Assembly: GCF_900182705.1 (NCBI RefSeq)
Contig: NZ_FXTP01000015.1
Location: 62,001-126,000, forward strand
DNA from: Gracilimonas mengyeensis
GTDB taxonomy: Bacteria > Bacteroidota > Rhodothermia > Balneolales > Balneolaceae
DNA length: 64,000 bases
Direction of reading: 5' to 3'
The notes beneath the pieces are model-generated. The model made no database searches. It was not told the origin of the DNA and worked only from the letters and a program-made list of their open reading frames with translations. A program made the translations under genes and the position numbers. Below are positions 36,081 to 44,942 of this stretch, in pieces. Numbering within the stretch: position 1 is the first letter of the stretch; each line of letters starts with the position of its first letter.

Positions 36081-37205
36081 TTAATCAAGATTCTCCTGTT
36101 TCCAAAAAATGATGCCTCCGGCCTGCTTGCCGGTTTCTACCACATCCACACGTTCCAGTTTTTCCAGGTTGATGATATCTACAGAGCCTGGTTCGCCACC
36201 AATGCCTTCCACTGAGATAAAAGCGTATTTGTTATCGGCAGAAATGGCTACACCGTGGCTCACCTTACGGCTGTTTTTAATTTTCGCCAGTTCTTTACCG
36301 CTTTCTAAATCCCAGACACCTGTTGCCCCTTCGCCTTTATATGTTACCACCAGCAATTTGCCGTCATGGCTTACTTCCAGGTTATAGGGGGCTTTGCCGG
36401 TATCCCAGCGGTTGGTGATTTCCCATTTTTTGGTATCTATTACTATGATTTCATCTGAACCATTGCCTGCTACATATACCAGTGGTTTGGTTGGATGAGG
36501 ATCGGCCCAGGTGGGTTTTTCTACAGGTTTGGGGTGATGTACTTCAGAGCGCTTCATTCCGGAATGATCCATATTTGAACTGGCATGCATGCTTTGCGAG
36601 CCGTTCTCAGAAAGTTTAAGCCGGCGCTGAACTTCCAGTGTTTTAGTATTGATTTCCATCAGCTCGTCCGTCATCATAGAAACGTGATATTGCCGGGTTC
36701 CTTCATCATTTACTCGGGAGCCATGGGGCATAATACCGGTTTCGATATCGGCCAGGCGCATCATAGATTCCGGGTCAATAACCGAAACGGTACTGGGCTC
36801 CATATCTCCGTGCAAGTTAAAATTCACCACATACAAGAGCCCCGTGGAAGCGGAAATGTCCATAGTGGCCGGAAACATACCGAGCTCCACTTCTTCCACG
36901 AATTCATTAGTGCCGGTTTCGTATTTCCAGAGCTTACCATAGGGCTGTCCGTGGGCGATACTTACAAACCAGTGCTTGCCATCGGGAGAAACAGTAAGCC
37001 CATGGGGACCTTCATTTTCCTGTGGCCAGGTGCCTACTTCAATGGTTTCTGCAATATTGCCTTTTCCGGTTTCACCGTCAAAATGTATTAGCGAAACCTC
37101 ATCATCCGATTCTGCGGCTACATACACGTAATAGTCTTGGGCAACCAAGGCTTGGTTGCAAAGAAACATCAACCCGTAAAACAAAAGGAATTTTAAGTAT
37201 CTCAT
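36081..37205 (-). CDS. Secreted YncE-like beta-propeller with a His/Met-rich loop
   Basis: 374 residues from the ATG at 37205, which opens the signal peptide MRYLKFLLFYGLMFLCNQAL...AQ; the longer upstream reading is unconserved. Repeated blades (LYVVNFNLHGDMEPSTVSVI, PHGLTVSPDGKHWFVSIAHG, NLEVSHDGKLLVVTYKGEG, YAFISVEGIGG) mark a YVTN/NHL-type propeller. Between blades a loop holds HASSNMDHSGMKRSEVHH, with five His and two Met, resembling metal-binding loops of copper proteins. It lies 103 bases downstream of the LVIVD protein gene on the same strand, so both may be made together. The function is unknown. Confidence 0.82.
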   Translation of the reverse strand: MRYLKFLLFYGLMFLCNQALVAQDYYVYVAAESDDEVSLIHFDGETGKGNIAETIEVGTWPQENEGPHGLTVSPDGKHWFVSIAHGQPYGKLWKYETGTNEFVEEVELGMFPATMDISASTGLLYVVNFNLHGDMEPSTVSVIDPESMMRLADIETGIMPHGSRVNDEGTRQYHVSMMTDELMEINTKTLEVQRRLKLSENGSQSMHASSNMDHSGMKRSEVHHPKPVEKPTWADPHPTKPLVYVAGNGSDEIIVIDTKKWEITNRWDTGKAPYNLEVSHDGKLLVVTYKGEGATGVWDLESGKELAKIKNSRKVSHGVAISADNKYAFISVEGIGGEPGSVDIINLEKLERVDVVETGKQAGGIIFWKQENLD

Positions 37206-37308
37206 GATGATCTGATATTTATTGCTGTAAAGGCACGAGCTTACCAAAGTTCGCATTGTGTGCATATGTTGCTTCGGTTCGTCGTGCCTTAAGGTCTATT
37301 GGTTTTCT

Positions 37309-39303
37309 TTAGTTGGATGCCTGCTGAGGATTTTCTTTCAACTTCAAAGCCCAGATACCGGAGTTCCAGTCAGACACAAAAATGTGGCCTTTATAAGGCT
37401 GTGGACCCCAGGTAAAAGGTGCGTTAGGAACGATGGCATCCGGATGATTGGGAGCGAAACGTGCAATTTCGCGTCCCTGGTCGTACAGGTTGCCCATTAG
37501 TTCACCGGAGATATCCACGATGCGCAGCCCGGCATTGTAGTAGGCTATATACAAAGTGTCTCCAACTACCCAAAAGTTGTGGGTGCCGGCTTCGGGAACC
37601 TGGTAGCGTGCTACTTCTTCGGGGTTGTCCCAGCCATCAAATTTCACAAAGTGAATCCAGCCGGCAGCGCCTACAGGATTGTCGCGTGAAGGCAGTCCGT
37701 ATGGAAAGGCTTCATCTCCGGCAATTACATAGAAGTCACCAGTAGATTCGCTTTTGAATGGGAAAGCGGCATGATTCCAGCCACTTGGGTAAGTGTAGCT
37801 TCCCAGCTTCACCGGGTTGGCGGGAGAACCACCAGCATCGGCCAACTCACTGTTTTGGCTGCCGATATCCACGGCCACCACGCCATCGCTCCAGTTGCTT
37901 GAGTAAGCGATCCCATCTTCAATCCACACATCATGAATAGCATGGCCGGGGGTATCCAGTTCAAAACGACCAACGGTTTCCGGGTTAGCCGGGTCTTCAA
38001 TATTGATGATATCGTAGCGTCGGCCATTATTCACGGCATAAACGTGCCCTTCGTAAATAAAAGCATTGTGTACACCACCGGTTAGTCCCTCGGTGTATTC
38101 AGAAATAACCGAAACATTGTGAGGATCAGAAACATCCAGAATCACGATGCCGTTTTTGCGATTGGATGCTCCTTCGCGGGTAAGAATGCCCACTTTGCCA
38201 TCTTCAGAAATCTTTACGTCGTTTACGGTTCGGGCATCAACACGCACGGTATCGATGGTATGCATGTTGGCCGGATCGGTTACATCCCAGAAATAGGCGT
38301 CGCCGTTGGCGCCCCAGGTGCCGGTGATGGCATAATCGCGTCCGTCCACTCCTTCCCAAACCCAAAGGTCGGAGGTGTGTACGTCCAGCACTTCACCATG
38401 GCCGACCACTTCCAGGTCTTTGGCTACGTCACGTTGGTTTACGCGAATCACCTGTTGCCCGACCGCACTGCCGGATTTTGCAATCAGCGTATACACGCCG
38501 GGCAGGTTGGCTACAAATTTTCCTTTTTGTGATACTTGTGCTTCAGCAGCTTGGCCCAGGTTGTCATCGGGTTGAGCTACATACGAATAGGTGATGGGTA
38601 CATTTACTGAGCTACCTCCACTGCTTTTGGCAACTGCTTCAAAATGAACCACGTCACCGGTAAGGATAGTGGTTTCGGTATTACCGATTTCAATGGCCGT
38701 AGCAGGATTTTTCTTAACATTCACGTTCCAGGTAGTGCTTTTGCCCTCCGAAGTGGCTGTAATAGTGGCCGAGCCTTCTTTTAGGGCAATGAGTTTGCCA
38801 TGACTTACGCTGGCAACATCAGAATTACTGCTGGATATGGATAATTCCGGGTTTTCGCGGATCAGGTCCATTTCATCGATTACATCCACGCTCAGGTTTA
38901 CAGTGGTACCGGTGTATACATTCGCCGGTTTGTTGATGAATTTTACAGCGGCAATGGGTGGGTAAGGTACCTCCACGTCAAAACGTTTTACCACCCGTTG
39001 GTCGCGCGGGCCCGATCGCAGGGCAATTACATTATATGTTCCGGGCTTATTGGCTTTCAGGTATCCGGTGCGGCTAACTTCCAAGTCGCCGCCATTGCGG
39101 GAGTAAAAAAGTATGGTATCTGGCAGTGCCTCTCCCTCAGCGCTCATCAGGGTGGCTTTAAGCTGTAATTCCGAACCCACTTGCAGGCTTACCGGATCGG
39201 GTTCAATTTCAATCTTCATGGAGTCGGTAGATTCCGACTGGGCAAAAACACCGGCTGTTCCCCATAGTAATAGAACAGCCGCGAGGGCTAATAACTTTTT
39301 CAT
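37309..39303 (-). CDS. Secreted protein with bacterial Ig-like and LVIVD repeats
   Basis: 664 residues. Signal peptide MKKLLALAAVLLLWGTAG...FAQ. The N-terminal half has three Ig-like (Big) domains with calls such as GTYNVIALRSG, EGSATITATSEGKSTTWNVN and GVYTLIAKSGS. The C-terminal half carries LVIVD-type repeats (NGIVILDVSDPHNVSVIS, YDIINIEDPANPETVGRFEL, LRIVDISGELMG) that form a propeller-like fold, ending GIWALKLKENPQ. No type IX tail is present. Such proteins are surface or periplasmic with uncertain roles. Paired with the YncE-like gene downstream. Confidence 0.82.
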   Translation of the reverse strand: MKKLLALAAVLLLWGTAGVFAQSESTDSMKIEIEPDPVSLQVGSELQLKATLMSAEGEALPDTILFYSRNGGDLEVSRTGYLKANKPGTYNVIALRSGPRDQRVVKRFDVEVPYPPIAAVKFINKPANVYTGTTVNLSVDVIDEMDLIRENPELSISSSNSDVASVSHGKLIALKEGSATITATSEGKSTTWNVNVKKNPATAIEIGNTETTILTGDVVHFEAVAKSSGGSSVNVPITYSYVAQPDDNLGQAAEAQVSQKGKFVANLPGVYTLIAKSGSAVGQQVIRVNQRDVAKDLEVVGHGEVLDVHTSDLWVWEGVDGRDYAITGTWGANGDAYFWDVTDPANMHTIDTVRVDARTVNDVKISEDGKVGILTREGASNRKNGIVILDVSDPHNVSVISEYTEGLTGGVHNAFIYEGHVYAVNNGRRYDIINIEDPANPETVGRFELDTPGHAIHDVWIEDGIAYSSNWSDGVVAVDIGSQNSELADAGGSPANPVKLGSYTYPSGWNHAAFPFKSESTGDFYVIAGDEAFPYGLPSRDNPVGAAGWIHFVKFDGWDNPEEVARYQVPEAGTHNFWVVGDTLYIAYYNAGLRIVDISGELMGNLYDQGREIARFAPNHPDAIVPNAPFTWGPQPYKGHIFVSDWNSGIWALKLKENPQQASN

Positions 39304-39653
39304 AGGTGGTTAAATTAATTCGTAGAGGTTTCTATTTGTACCTGATTACCAATAAACCAAAAAAAGGTGAAAAAGGGTATTCCCGCAATAAGAAAGGGAA
39401 GCTGTTAAAGGGATATTTTGCGTCATTTTACGATTTTAATATGTGATCTGCAGTGGGAGATAATGCTCAGAATTGGGGCAGAGGTTGCACAGACGCTAAA
39501 CATGGCAGGGGTGCCAAAGAAGGTTATATAAAATGCATCTAAAGGAGATATGGTGTAATGTGAGAGTAGTAAAGATGGATTAAGAGAGATTTTTAAGCTT
39601 TTCCTCTTTCTTCAAAAAATGACGGGTATCTTTTAATTCTAATGCTTACCAAT
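39304..39653. other. Intergenic region, nothing supported
   Basis: 350 bases between divergent genes (LVIVD protein and GIN-domain protein). I see no hairpin, repeat or reading frame that stands out, and no clear promoter consensus. Confidence 0.5.
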
Positions 39654-40385
39654 ATGAAAAAGCTAGCCTCTTATACCCTGTTGGGTTTGGTAATTGTAGC
39701 TCTTGTAGCATGTGAGGAAACCACAAATAGCGGGAATGGTGATTGTATTCGTGGTTCCGGCGATATCGTAACGAGGGACTACTCCATCTCAGATTTTAGC
39801 AAGGTCAGTGTTTTTGCAGTTACTGATGTAACGATTACAAAGGATGAAAGCACGGCATTACGGATTAAAGGACAAAGAAGCGTGATGGATGTGCTAAATG
39901 TAGAAGTGTTTGGACCTGAGCTCAGCATAGGTCATGATAATTGCTTCGAAGATATTGAGCCTCTGAAAATTGAAGCTTCTACAGCAACCCTTAGCCGGGT
40001 GCAACATTTCGGGGTAGGGCGCATCAAGGGCAATGGGATTTTTAACGGAGATGATTTCGAAGCGGTGGTATCGGGAGTCGCAGATATGGATTTCGACCTG
40101 AATGTGGAGCATACATCTTGTGTCATCGGCGGAACGGGAAATATTACGATTCGCGGCAGGGCAGAGCATCAGGATTACGTTATTAACGGGGCCGGAGATA
40201 TCAATGGCTATAACCTTGAGGGGCAGGACGCCAGGGTGCTGATTAATGGGGCAGGTAATTGCAGAGTAAATGTTGAAGAGGAACTGGAAGTGCTGATCAA
40301 CGGTACAGGGCATGTGTATTATCGGCAAAACCCGACACTGAGTCTAAGCGTAAACGGAGTTGGATCTGCGGTCGCCGTTGAATAA
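39654..40385 (+). CDS. GIN-domain (DUF2807) lipoprotein
   Basis: 243 residues from the ATG at 39654 (a second ATG lies four codons upstream). The lipoprotein signal is MKKLASYTLLGLVIVALVAC with lipobox LVAC, so it would be anchored to a membrane facing the periplasm. The rest is a right-handed beta-helix-like run rich in GxGxI/V turns (VINGAGDINGYNLEGQ, LINGAGNCRVNVEEE, LINGTGHVYYRQ, SVNGVGSAVAVE), typical of head-GIN/DUF2807 proteins common in Bacteroidota. The function is unknown; a structural or adhesive role is plausible. Confidence 0.85.
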   Translation: MKKLASYTLLGLVIVALVACEETTNSGNGDCIRGSGDIVTRDYSISDFSKVSVFAVTDVTITKDESTALRIKGQRSVMDVLNVEVFGPELSIGHDNCFEDIEPLKIEASTATLSRVQHFGVGRIKGNGIFNGDDFEAVVSGVADMDFDLNVEHTSCVIGGTGNITIRGRAEHQDYVINGAGDINGYNLEGQDARVLINGAGNCRVNVEEELEVLINGTGHVYYRQNPTLSLSVNGVGSAVAVE

Positions 40386-40443
40386 ATACAGTATAATCAG
40401 AGGAATAAAAAATTGTGAAAAAGGGTATTAAATGATGATTGGG

Positions 40444-40468
40444 AAATGCCCATTTTCGGGCATTTTTC
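40444..40468 (+). terminator. Intrinsic terminator after the GIN-domain gene
   Basis: AAATGCCC-attttc-GGGCATTT, an 8-bp perfect stem followed by TTCCTTATTTT. It lies 59 bases after the stop codon. Confidence 0.7.
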
Positions 40469-40470
40469 CT

Positions 40471-40569
40471 TATTTTAGCGCATCCGGTTTTTAGGATGTT
40501 TGCCGGGGAATGTCAAGCCTCCCCGCACTGTTATGCCAACAATAAATAACCCCTCATTTATCCACTTTA
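40471..40569 (+). promoter_or_regulatory. Structured leader upstream of gcvP
   Basis: Two hairpins lie between the terminator and the gcvP start: CATCC/GGATG (40481-40498) and GGGGA/TCCCC (40505-40524), the latter followed by GCACTGTTATGCC. The string GGGGAA...CCCCGCACTG partly resembles the P4-P6 core of cobalamin riboswitches, but a full B12 box was not found and gcvP is not a usual B12 target. GATGTTTG (40495-40502) is also one base off the -7 promoter consensus, so it may simply be a promoter. Confidence 0.3.
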
Positions 40570-43464
40570 ATGCCCATTAATTTCGATAAAGAAGTATTTG
40601 CCCGCCGCCACAACGGACCCAATCCCCAAACTACCCAAGAGATGCTTGATGCCGTACAGGCTGGTTCCCTGGATCAGCTAATGGATGAAACCATTCCGGA
40701 AGGTATCCGCCTGAAAACGCCATTGAACCTGCCCGAGGCCTTAAGTGAGCAGGATTTTCTGGAGGCGATTAAAATGCTGGCATCTAAAAACAAAATCAAT
40801 AAATCATATATCGGCATGGGCTATTATGATACGCTGATGCCCAATGTGATTAAACGGAATATCCTGGAAAATCCGGGCTGGTACACCGCTTATACCCCTT
40901 ACCAGGCTGAAATTGCCCAAGGACGTTTGGAAGCCCTGATCAATTTTCAAACCGTGGTTACTGATTTAACCGGCATGGAAATTGCCAATGCTTCTTTGCT
41001 GGATGAAGGAACTGCCGCCGCCGAAGCCATGAGCATGCTGCATTCTCAGCGAAAAGGAAAAAAGCGTAAGCAGGCCGAGGTGTTTTTTGTTTCGAAAAAC
41101 TGCCATCCCCAAACCATTGAAGTGCTGCAAACCCGCGCCGAACCGATGGGGATTGAAGTGAAAGTAGGGGATCATTCCGATCTGGATGTGACCGATGCCG
41201 AGTTGTTTGGTATCCTGTTACAATATCCCGGAACGGATGGAAGTGTAGAAGATTTTTCGAGTTTAATTGATGCGGCCCACGAAAACGATGTGTACGCTGT
41301 AGTAGCGGCCGATCTGTTGAGTTTAACCCTGCTGAAAGCTCCCGGTGAAATGGGTGCGGATGTAGTGGTCGGTTCCAGCCAGCGCTTTGGTGTGCCGATG
41401 GGGTATGGCGGACCGCATGCGGCTTATTTTGCAACCAAGGAGAAATTTCAGCGCAAGATTCCCGGACGCATTATTGGGGTAACCCAGGATGCAGAAGGAA
41501 AGCCCGCTTACCGAATGGCGCTTCAAACCAGAGAACAGCACATTCGGCGTGAGAAGGCTACCTCCAACATTTGTACGGCACAGGTACTGCTTGCAGTAAT
41601 TGCCGGCATGTACGCCGTTTATCACGGTCCTGAGGGCTTGAAGAAAATTGCTTCGAAAGTGCACGGACTTACCAAACTGGCTAAGACCGGATTGGAGAAG
41701 CTGGGAGTAAAAGTAGAAACTGAGACCTATTTTGATACCATCACGGTACAAGCCAATGCTGCTAAAGTAAAAGCAGTCGCCGAGAAACATGGCACGAATT
41801 TCCGTTATGTGGATGAGCAGCATGTGGGCATTTCTTTTGATGAGGCCAAAAACCTGGAAGATGTGGGGCAGGTGCTGAACATCTTTGCCGAAGCGCTGGA
41901 TTTGAATAACGATTTTGATGTAGAGAGATCTGCAGCTTCTGTTGAGGTAGAAATGCCCGAAGCTCTGGAACGTAAAACCGAGTTTCTGGAGCACCCGGTA
42001 TTTCACCTCTATCATTCCGAGCATGAGATGCTGCGCTACATGAAACGCCTGGAGAGTAAAGATCTCTCGCTGGTGCACTCCATGATTTCGTTGGGCTCCT
42101 GCACCATGAAGCTCAATGCCACAGCCGAAATGATTCCGTTGACCTGGCCAGAGTTCGGACAAATCCATCCTTTTGCTCCCCGTGAACAGGCTGAAGGATA
42201 TACGCAGCTTTTTGATGAACTGAACGAATGGCTTTCGGAAATCACCGGTTTTGATGCCGTTTCCATGCAGCCTAATTCCGGCGCCCAGGGTGAATATGCC
42301 GGGTTGATGACCATACGGGCTTACCACAAAAGCCGGGGTGAAGGGCACCGAAATGTGGCCTTGATTCCTGCTTCGGCTCACGGAACCAATCCCGCCAGTG
42401 CCGTAATGGCGGGGATGGATGTTGTGGTTGTAGATACCGATAAACACGGAAATATCTCCAGTGATGACCTGGAGGCCAAAGCCGAGAAATACAGCGATCG
42501 TCTGGCTGCCCTGATGATTACTTATCCATCAACCCACGGAGTGTTTGAGCACCGTGTGAAGGATTTCTGTGAAATCATTCATAAGCACGGCGGACAGGTG
42601 TATATGGATGGCGCCAACATGAATGCGCAGGTTGGACTTACGAGTCCCGGTGAGATCGGAGCCGATGTTTGTCACCTGAATCTTCATAAAACCTTTTGTA
42701 TTCCCCACGGCGGGGGCGGACCGGGTATGGGCCCCATTGGTGTTGCCAAACACCTGACGCCTTTCCTCCCATCCCATTCCGTAGTAAAAACGGGTGGTGA
42801 AAAAGGCGTGGATGCTATCTCTGCAGCTCCCTGGGGTAGTGCCAGTATCCTTACTATTTCTTATGCCTACATCCGGCTGATGGGCGCTAACGGACTGACC
42901 GATGCTACCAAATATGCCATCCTCAATGCCAATTACCTTAAAGACCAGCTCAAAGATCATTACGAAATTCTTTATACCGGCAAAACCGGTCGCTCTGCCC
43001 ACGAGTTTATTGTGGATTTACGTCCGTTTAAGAAATCTGCCGGTGTTGAGTCGGTAGATGTAGCCAAGCGTCTGATGGATTATGGTTTCCATGCGCCAAC
43101 AATGAGCTTCCCGGTCCCGGGTACCTTAATGATTGAGCCTACCGAAAGTGAATCAAAGGAAGAACTGGATCGATTTGTGGAAGCCATGGTTTCCATCCGC
43201 AAGGAAATACAGGAAATCGAAGACGGCGTGGCTGATAAAGAAGACAATGTGCTGAAACATGCCCCGCATACCCAACGCGTGATTGCCGCTGATGAATGGA
43301 CGCGCAGCTACTCTCGTGAAAAAGGAGCCTTCCCAATCGAAGAACTCAAGTTCGATAAATTCTGGCCTGCCGTTTCCCGGGTTGATGATGCCTACGGTGA
43401 CAGAAATCTCGTCTGCTCTTGTATCCCAATGGATGCGTATGAGGAAGGGATTGAAGCGGTGTAG
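40570..43464 (+). CDS. gcvP: Glycine dehydrogenase (decarboxylating), P-protein
   Basis: 964 residues, the single-chain form of the P-protein with fused N- and C-terminal aminotransferase-fold halves. The start [17 protein letters not shown] is the family opening. The PLP lysine lies in [20 protein letters not shown] (about residue 706). Supporting segments are [40 protein letters not shown] and [13 protein letters not shown]. It decarboxylates glycine and passes the aminomethyl group to the H-protein. gcvT and gcvH are not in the window. Long, intact and well conserved. Confidence 0.97.
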   Translation: MPINFDKEVFARRHNGPNPQTTQEMLDAVQAGSLDQLMDETIPEGIRLKTPLNLPEALSEQDFLEAIKMLASKNKINKSYIGMGYYDTLMPNVIKRNILENPGWYTAYTPYQAEIAQGRLEALINFQTVVTDLTGMEIANASLLDEGTAAAEAMSMLHSQRKGKKRKQAEVFFVSKNCHPQTIEVLQTRAEPMGIEVKVGDHSDLDVTDAELFGILLQYPGTDGSVEDFSSLIDAAHENDVYAVVAADLLSLTLLKAPGEMGADVVVGSSQRFGVPMGYGGPHAAYFATKEKFQRKIPGRIIGVTQDAEGKPAYRMALQTREQHIRREKATSNICTAQVLLAVIAGMYAVYHGPEGLKKIASKVHGLTKLAKTGLEKLGVKVETETYFDTITVQANAAKVKAVAEKHGTNFRYVDEQHVGISFDEAKNLEDVGQVLNIFAEALDLNNDFDVERSAASVEVEMPEALERKTEFLEHPVFHLYHSEHEMLRYMKRLESKDLSLVHSMISLGSCTMKLNATAEMIPLTWPEFGQIHPFAPREQAEGYTQLFDELNEWLSEITGFDAVSMQPNSGAQGEYAGLMTIRAYHKSRGEGHRNVALIPASAHGTNPASAVMAGMDVVVVDTDKHGNISSDDLEAKAEKYSDRLAALMITYPSTHGVFEHRVKDFCEIIHKHGGQVYMDGANMNAQVGLTSPGEIGADVCHLNLHKTFCIPHGGGGPGMGPIGVAKHLTPFLPSHSVVKTGGEKGVDAISAAPWGSASILTISYAYIRLMGANGLTDATKYAILNANYLKDQLKDHYEILYTGKTGRSAHEFIVDLRPFKKSAGVESVDVAKRLMDYGFHAPTMSFPVPGTLMIEPTESESKEELDRFVEAMVSIRKEIQEIEDGVADKEDNVLKHAPHTQRVIAADEWTRSYSREKGAFPIEELKFDKFWPAVSRVDDAYGDRNLVCSCIPMDAYEEGIEAV

Positions 43465-43481
43465 AATATCGAACAAGGAAA

Positions 43482-43502
43482 ATTCAACATTGAATGTTGA
43501 AT
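43482..43502. repeat. Palindrome after gcvP
   Basis: Perfect 10-bp arms around a single G, centred at 43492, starting 18 bases after the gcvP stop. No T-tract follows; its GAA-rich sequence resembles the inverted repeat at 51854-51926. Confidence 0.5.
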
Positions 43503-43577
43503 GTATCACTTCGTCTGACGGCTCCAAGTCCGTCTAACGAATGGTGGTATTAGGTAAGATGCTTAATATTCGACTCG

Positions 43578-43599
43578 CTCCGATCGCTCTGCGTCGGAG
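43578..43599. repeat. CTCTGCG hairpin repeat, copy 2
   Basis: CTCCGA/TCGGAG around a loop containing GCTCTGCG; same centre as copies at 25672 and 62329, with a different but compensated stem. Confidence 0.55.
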
Positions 43600-43791
43600 T
43601 GGTGTTTGTTTTTGAGCTCTTTGATTCATTGCTGCCCGTATTCAGGACCCCTTTCTCTCTTTCAGTGATGGTTACCGGCATTCGCAACCCCTCTTTGTTT
43701 CTCCCCTAACTTTAGGGGAGAAGACGCTTTAGGAAAATGATGAGTTTAGGCTGACTAAGTGGTACTACTGGTACGAATATTATAATAGATC

Positions 43792-43811
43792 ATTCCTGCG
43801 GAGGCAGGAAT
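43792..43811. repeat. ATTCCTGC hairpin
   Basis: 8-bp perfect stem ATTCCTGC/GCAGGAAT around GGAG. Single copy seen in this window. Confidence 0.45.
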
Positions 43812-43939
43812 CTAAATATTGATTAGGAATAGAAACTATACTACCTCAACAGCATCAAATAAAAGAAGAAAATTACTTAACGTTTGAACGTTGATGTTAG
43901 GACGATGAGTTGTTTCATCCTGCAGAAGGAAAAGCAAAA

Positions 43940-44746
43940 TCAATCCAAACTCACTACATCTACACTCTTCAAATCCCGGCCCAAAAAGCGTTCGGCCAGT
44001 TCGTGGAATCGTTGAGGGCGGTCGCTTACAAAGCAATGAAAATCACCGCCGTCCTTATTTAGAAGATTAAGTTCTTGCAGTTTGGTTTTGGCAGAGGCAG
44101 CGATAGATTCGGCCGAGTCGATAATTTCCACGCCTTCTCCATTCATCACTTTGGGGATCACTTCTTTAAAAAGGGGATAGTGGGTACAGCCTAAAATCAG
44201 GGATTGGATGCCGCTGCCTTTAAAAACATCAAGGTAATGATGCAGCGTTTGTACAGCTACATCGTTGTCTATCCAGCCTTCTTCGGCCAAAGGTACCAAC
44301 AGGGGGCACGCTTGCTGGCTTACCTCAATGGACCCATCGTGAGATTGGATAGCTTTCACATAAGCCTGGGAGTTTACCGTACCCAGCGTTCCTATCACCC
44401 CAACATGTTGGTGATTGGGTAAGGACACTGCTTTTTGAGTGCCGGAGGTAATTACATCCAAAACCGGTACCTCGCCGGCTGCTTCAATAATCTCTTTTTT
44501 AGCGGAGGCGGAAACGGTATTGCAGGCAATGAGAATCATCTTAACCCCACGCTTCAGTAAAAAGCGTGTGATCTCCAGCGCATAAGCCCTGACCGTTTCT
44601 TCGGATTTGATCCCGTAGGGGACCCGGGCGGTATCTCCAAAATAAATGATGTCTTCGTTGGGTAAAGCTTCAATAACGGCCTTGGCTACGGTGAGCCCGC
44701 CAATGCCGGAGTCAAAAATGCCGATGGGTTGTGATTTTGTAATCAA
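43940..44746 (-). CDS. murI: Glutamate racemase
   Basis: 268 residues, cytoplasmic enzyme making D-glutamate for peptidoglycan. The N-terminal signature IGIFDSGIGGLTVAKAV carries the substrate-loop Asp-Ser. The two catalytic cysteines are in ACNTVSASAKKEI (~73) and LILGCTHYPLF (~185), and the segment FGDTARVPYGIKSEETV follows the family. Start MITKSQPIGIFDSG is well placed. It is alone on its strand, divergent from the permease gene at 44943. Confidence 0.95.
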   Translation of the reverse strand: MITKSQPIGIFDSGIGGLTVAKAVIEALPNEDIIYFGDTARVPYGIKSEETVRAYALEITRFLLKRGVKMILIACNTVSASAKKEIIEAAGEVPVLDVITSGTQKAVSLPNHQHVGVIGTLGTVNSQAYVKAIQSHDGSIEVSQQACPLLVPLAEEGWIDNDVAVQTLHHYLDVFKGSGIQSLILGCTHYPLFKEVIPKVMNGEGVEIIDSAESIAASAKTKLQELNLLNKDGGDFHCFVSDRPQRFHELAERFLGRDLKSVDVVSLD

Positions 44747-44942
44747 ATAAAGACGATTTATTTCCTGTGAGGAAGGAAGGTAATAGTATTGTCTTGGATT
44801 TAACAGAGCGAGCTTATGGAAGTTCCGCTCTTATGTGAATGATATATCGAAAAATATTTTTAAGTAAGTGCTAAGCTGCTATTACAATAGACTTGAAGAA
44901 ACTAATATTGGAATTCGAGAAGTCATCAAAGATTACTTTTAG

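Larger units (their letters stand above)
43465..43939. other. Intergenic region rich in palindromes
   Basis: 475 bases between convergent gcvP and murI. It holds a 21-base palindrome ATTCAACATT-g-AATGTTGAAT (43482-43502) just after gcvP, a GACGG/CCGTC hairpin near 43518, a CTCTGCG hairpin (43578-43599), CTCCCCTA/TAGGGGAG near 43701, and ATTCCTGC-ggag-GCAGGAAT (43792-43811). No supportable gene. Confidence 0.55.

Noticed and set aside
40471-40569. A cobalamin riboswitch before gcvP
   Set aside because: Only a short core-like string is present; the full B12 box and the expected arms are absent, so I do not call it, only a structured leader.
41323-42447. A 374-residue minus-strand open frame opposite gcvP
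   Set aside because: gcvP is intact and highly conserved across the same bases; the opposite frame has no domain signal.
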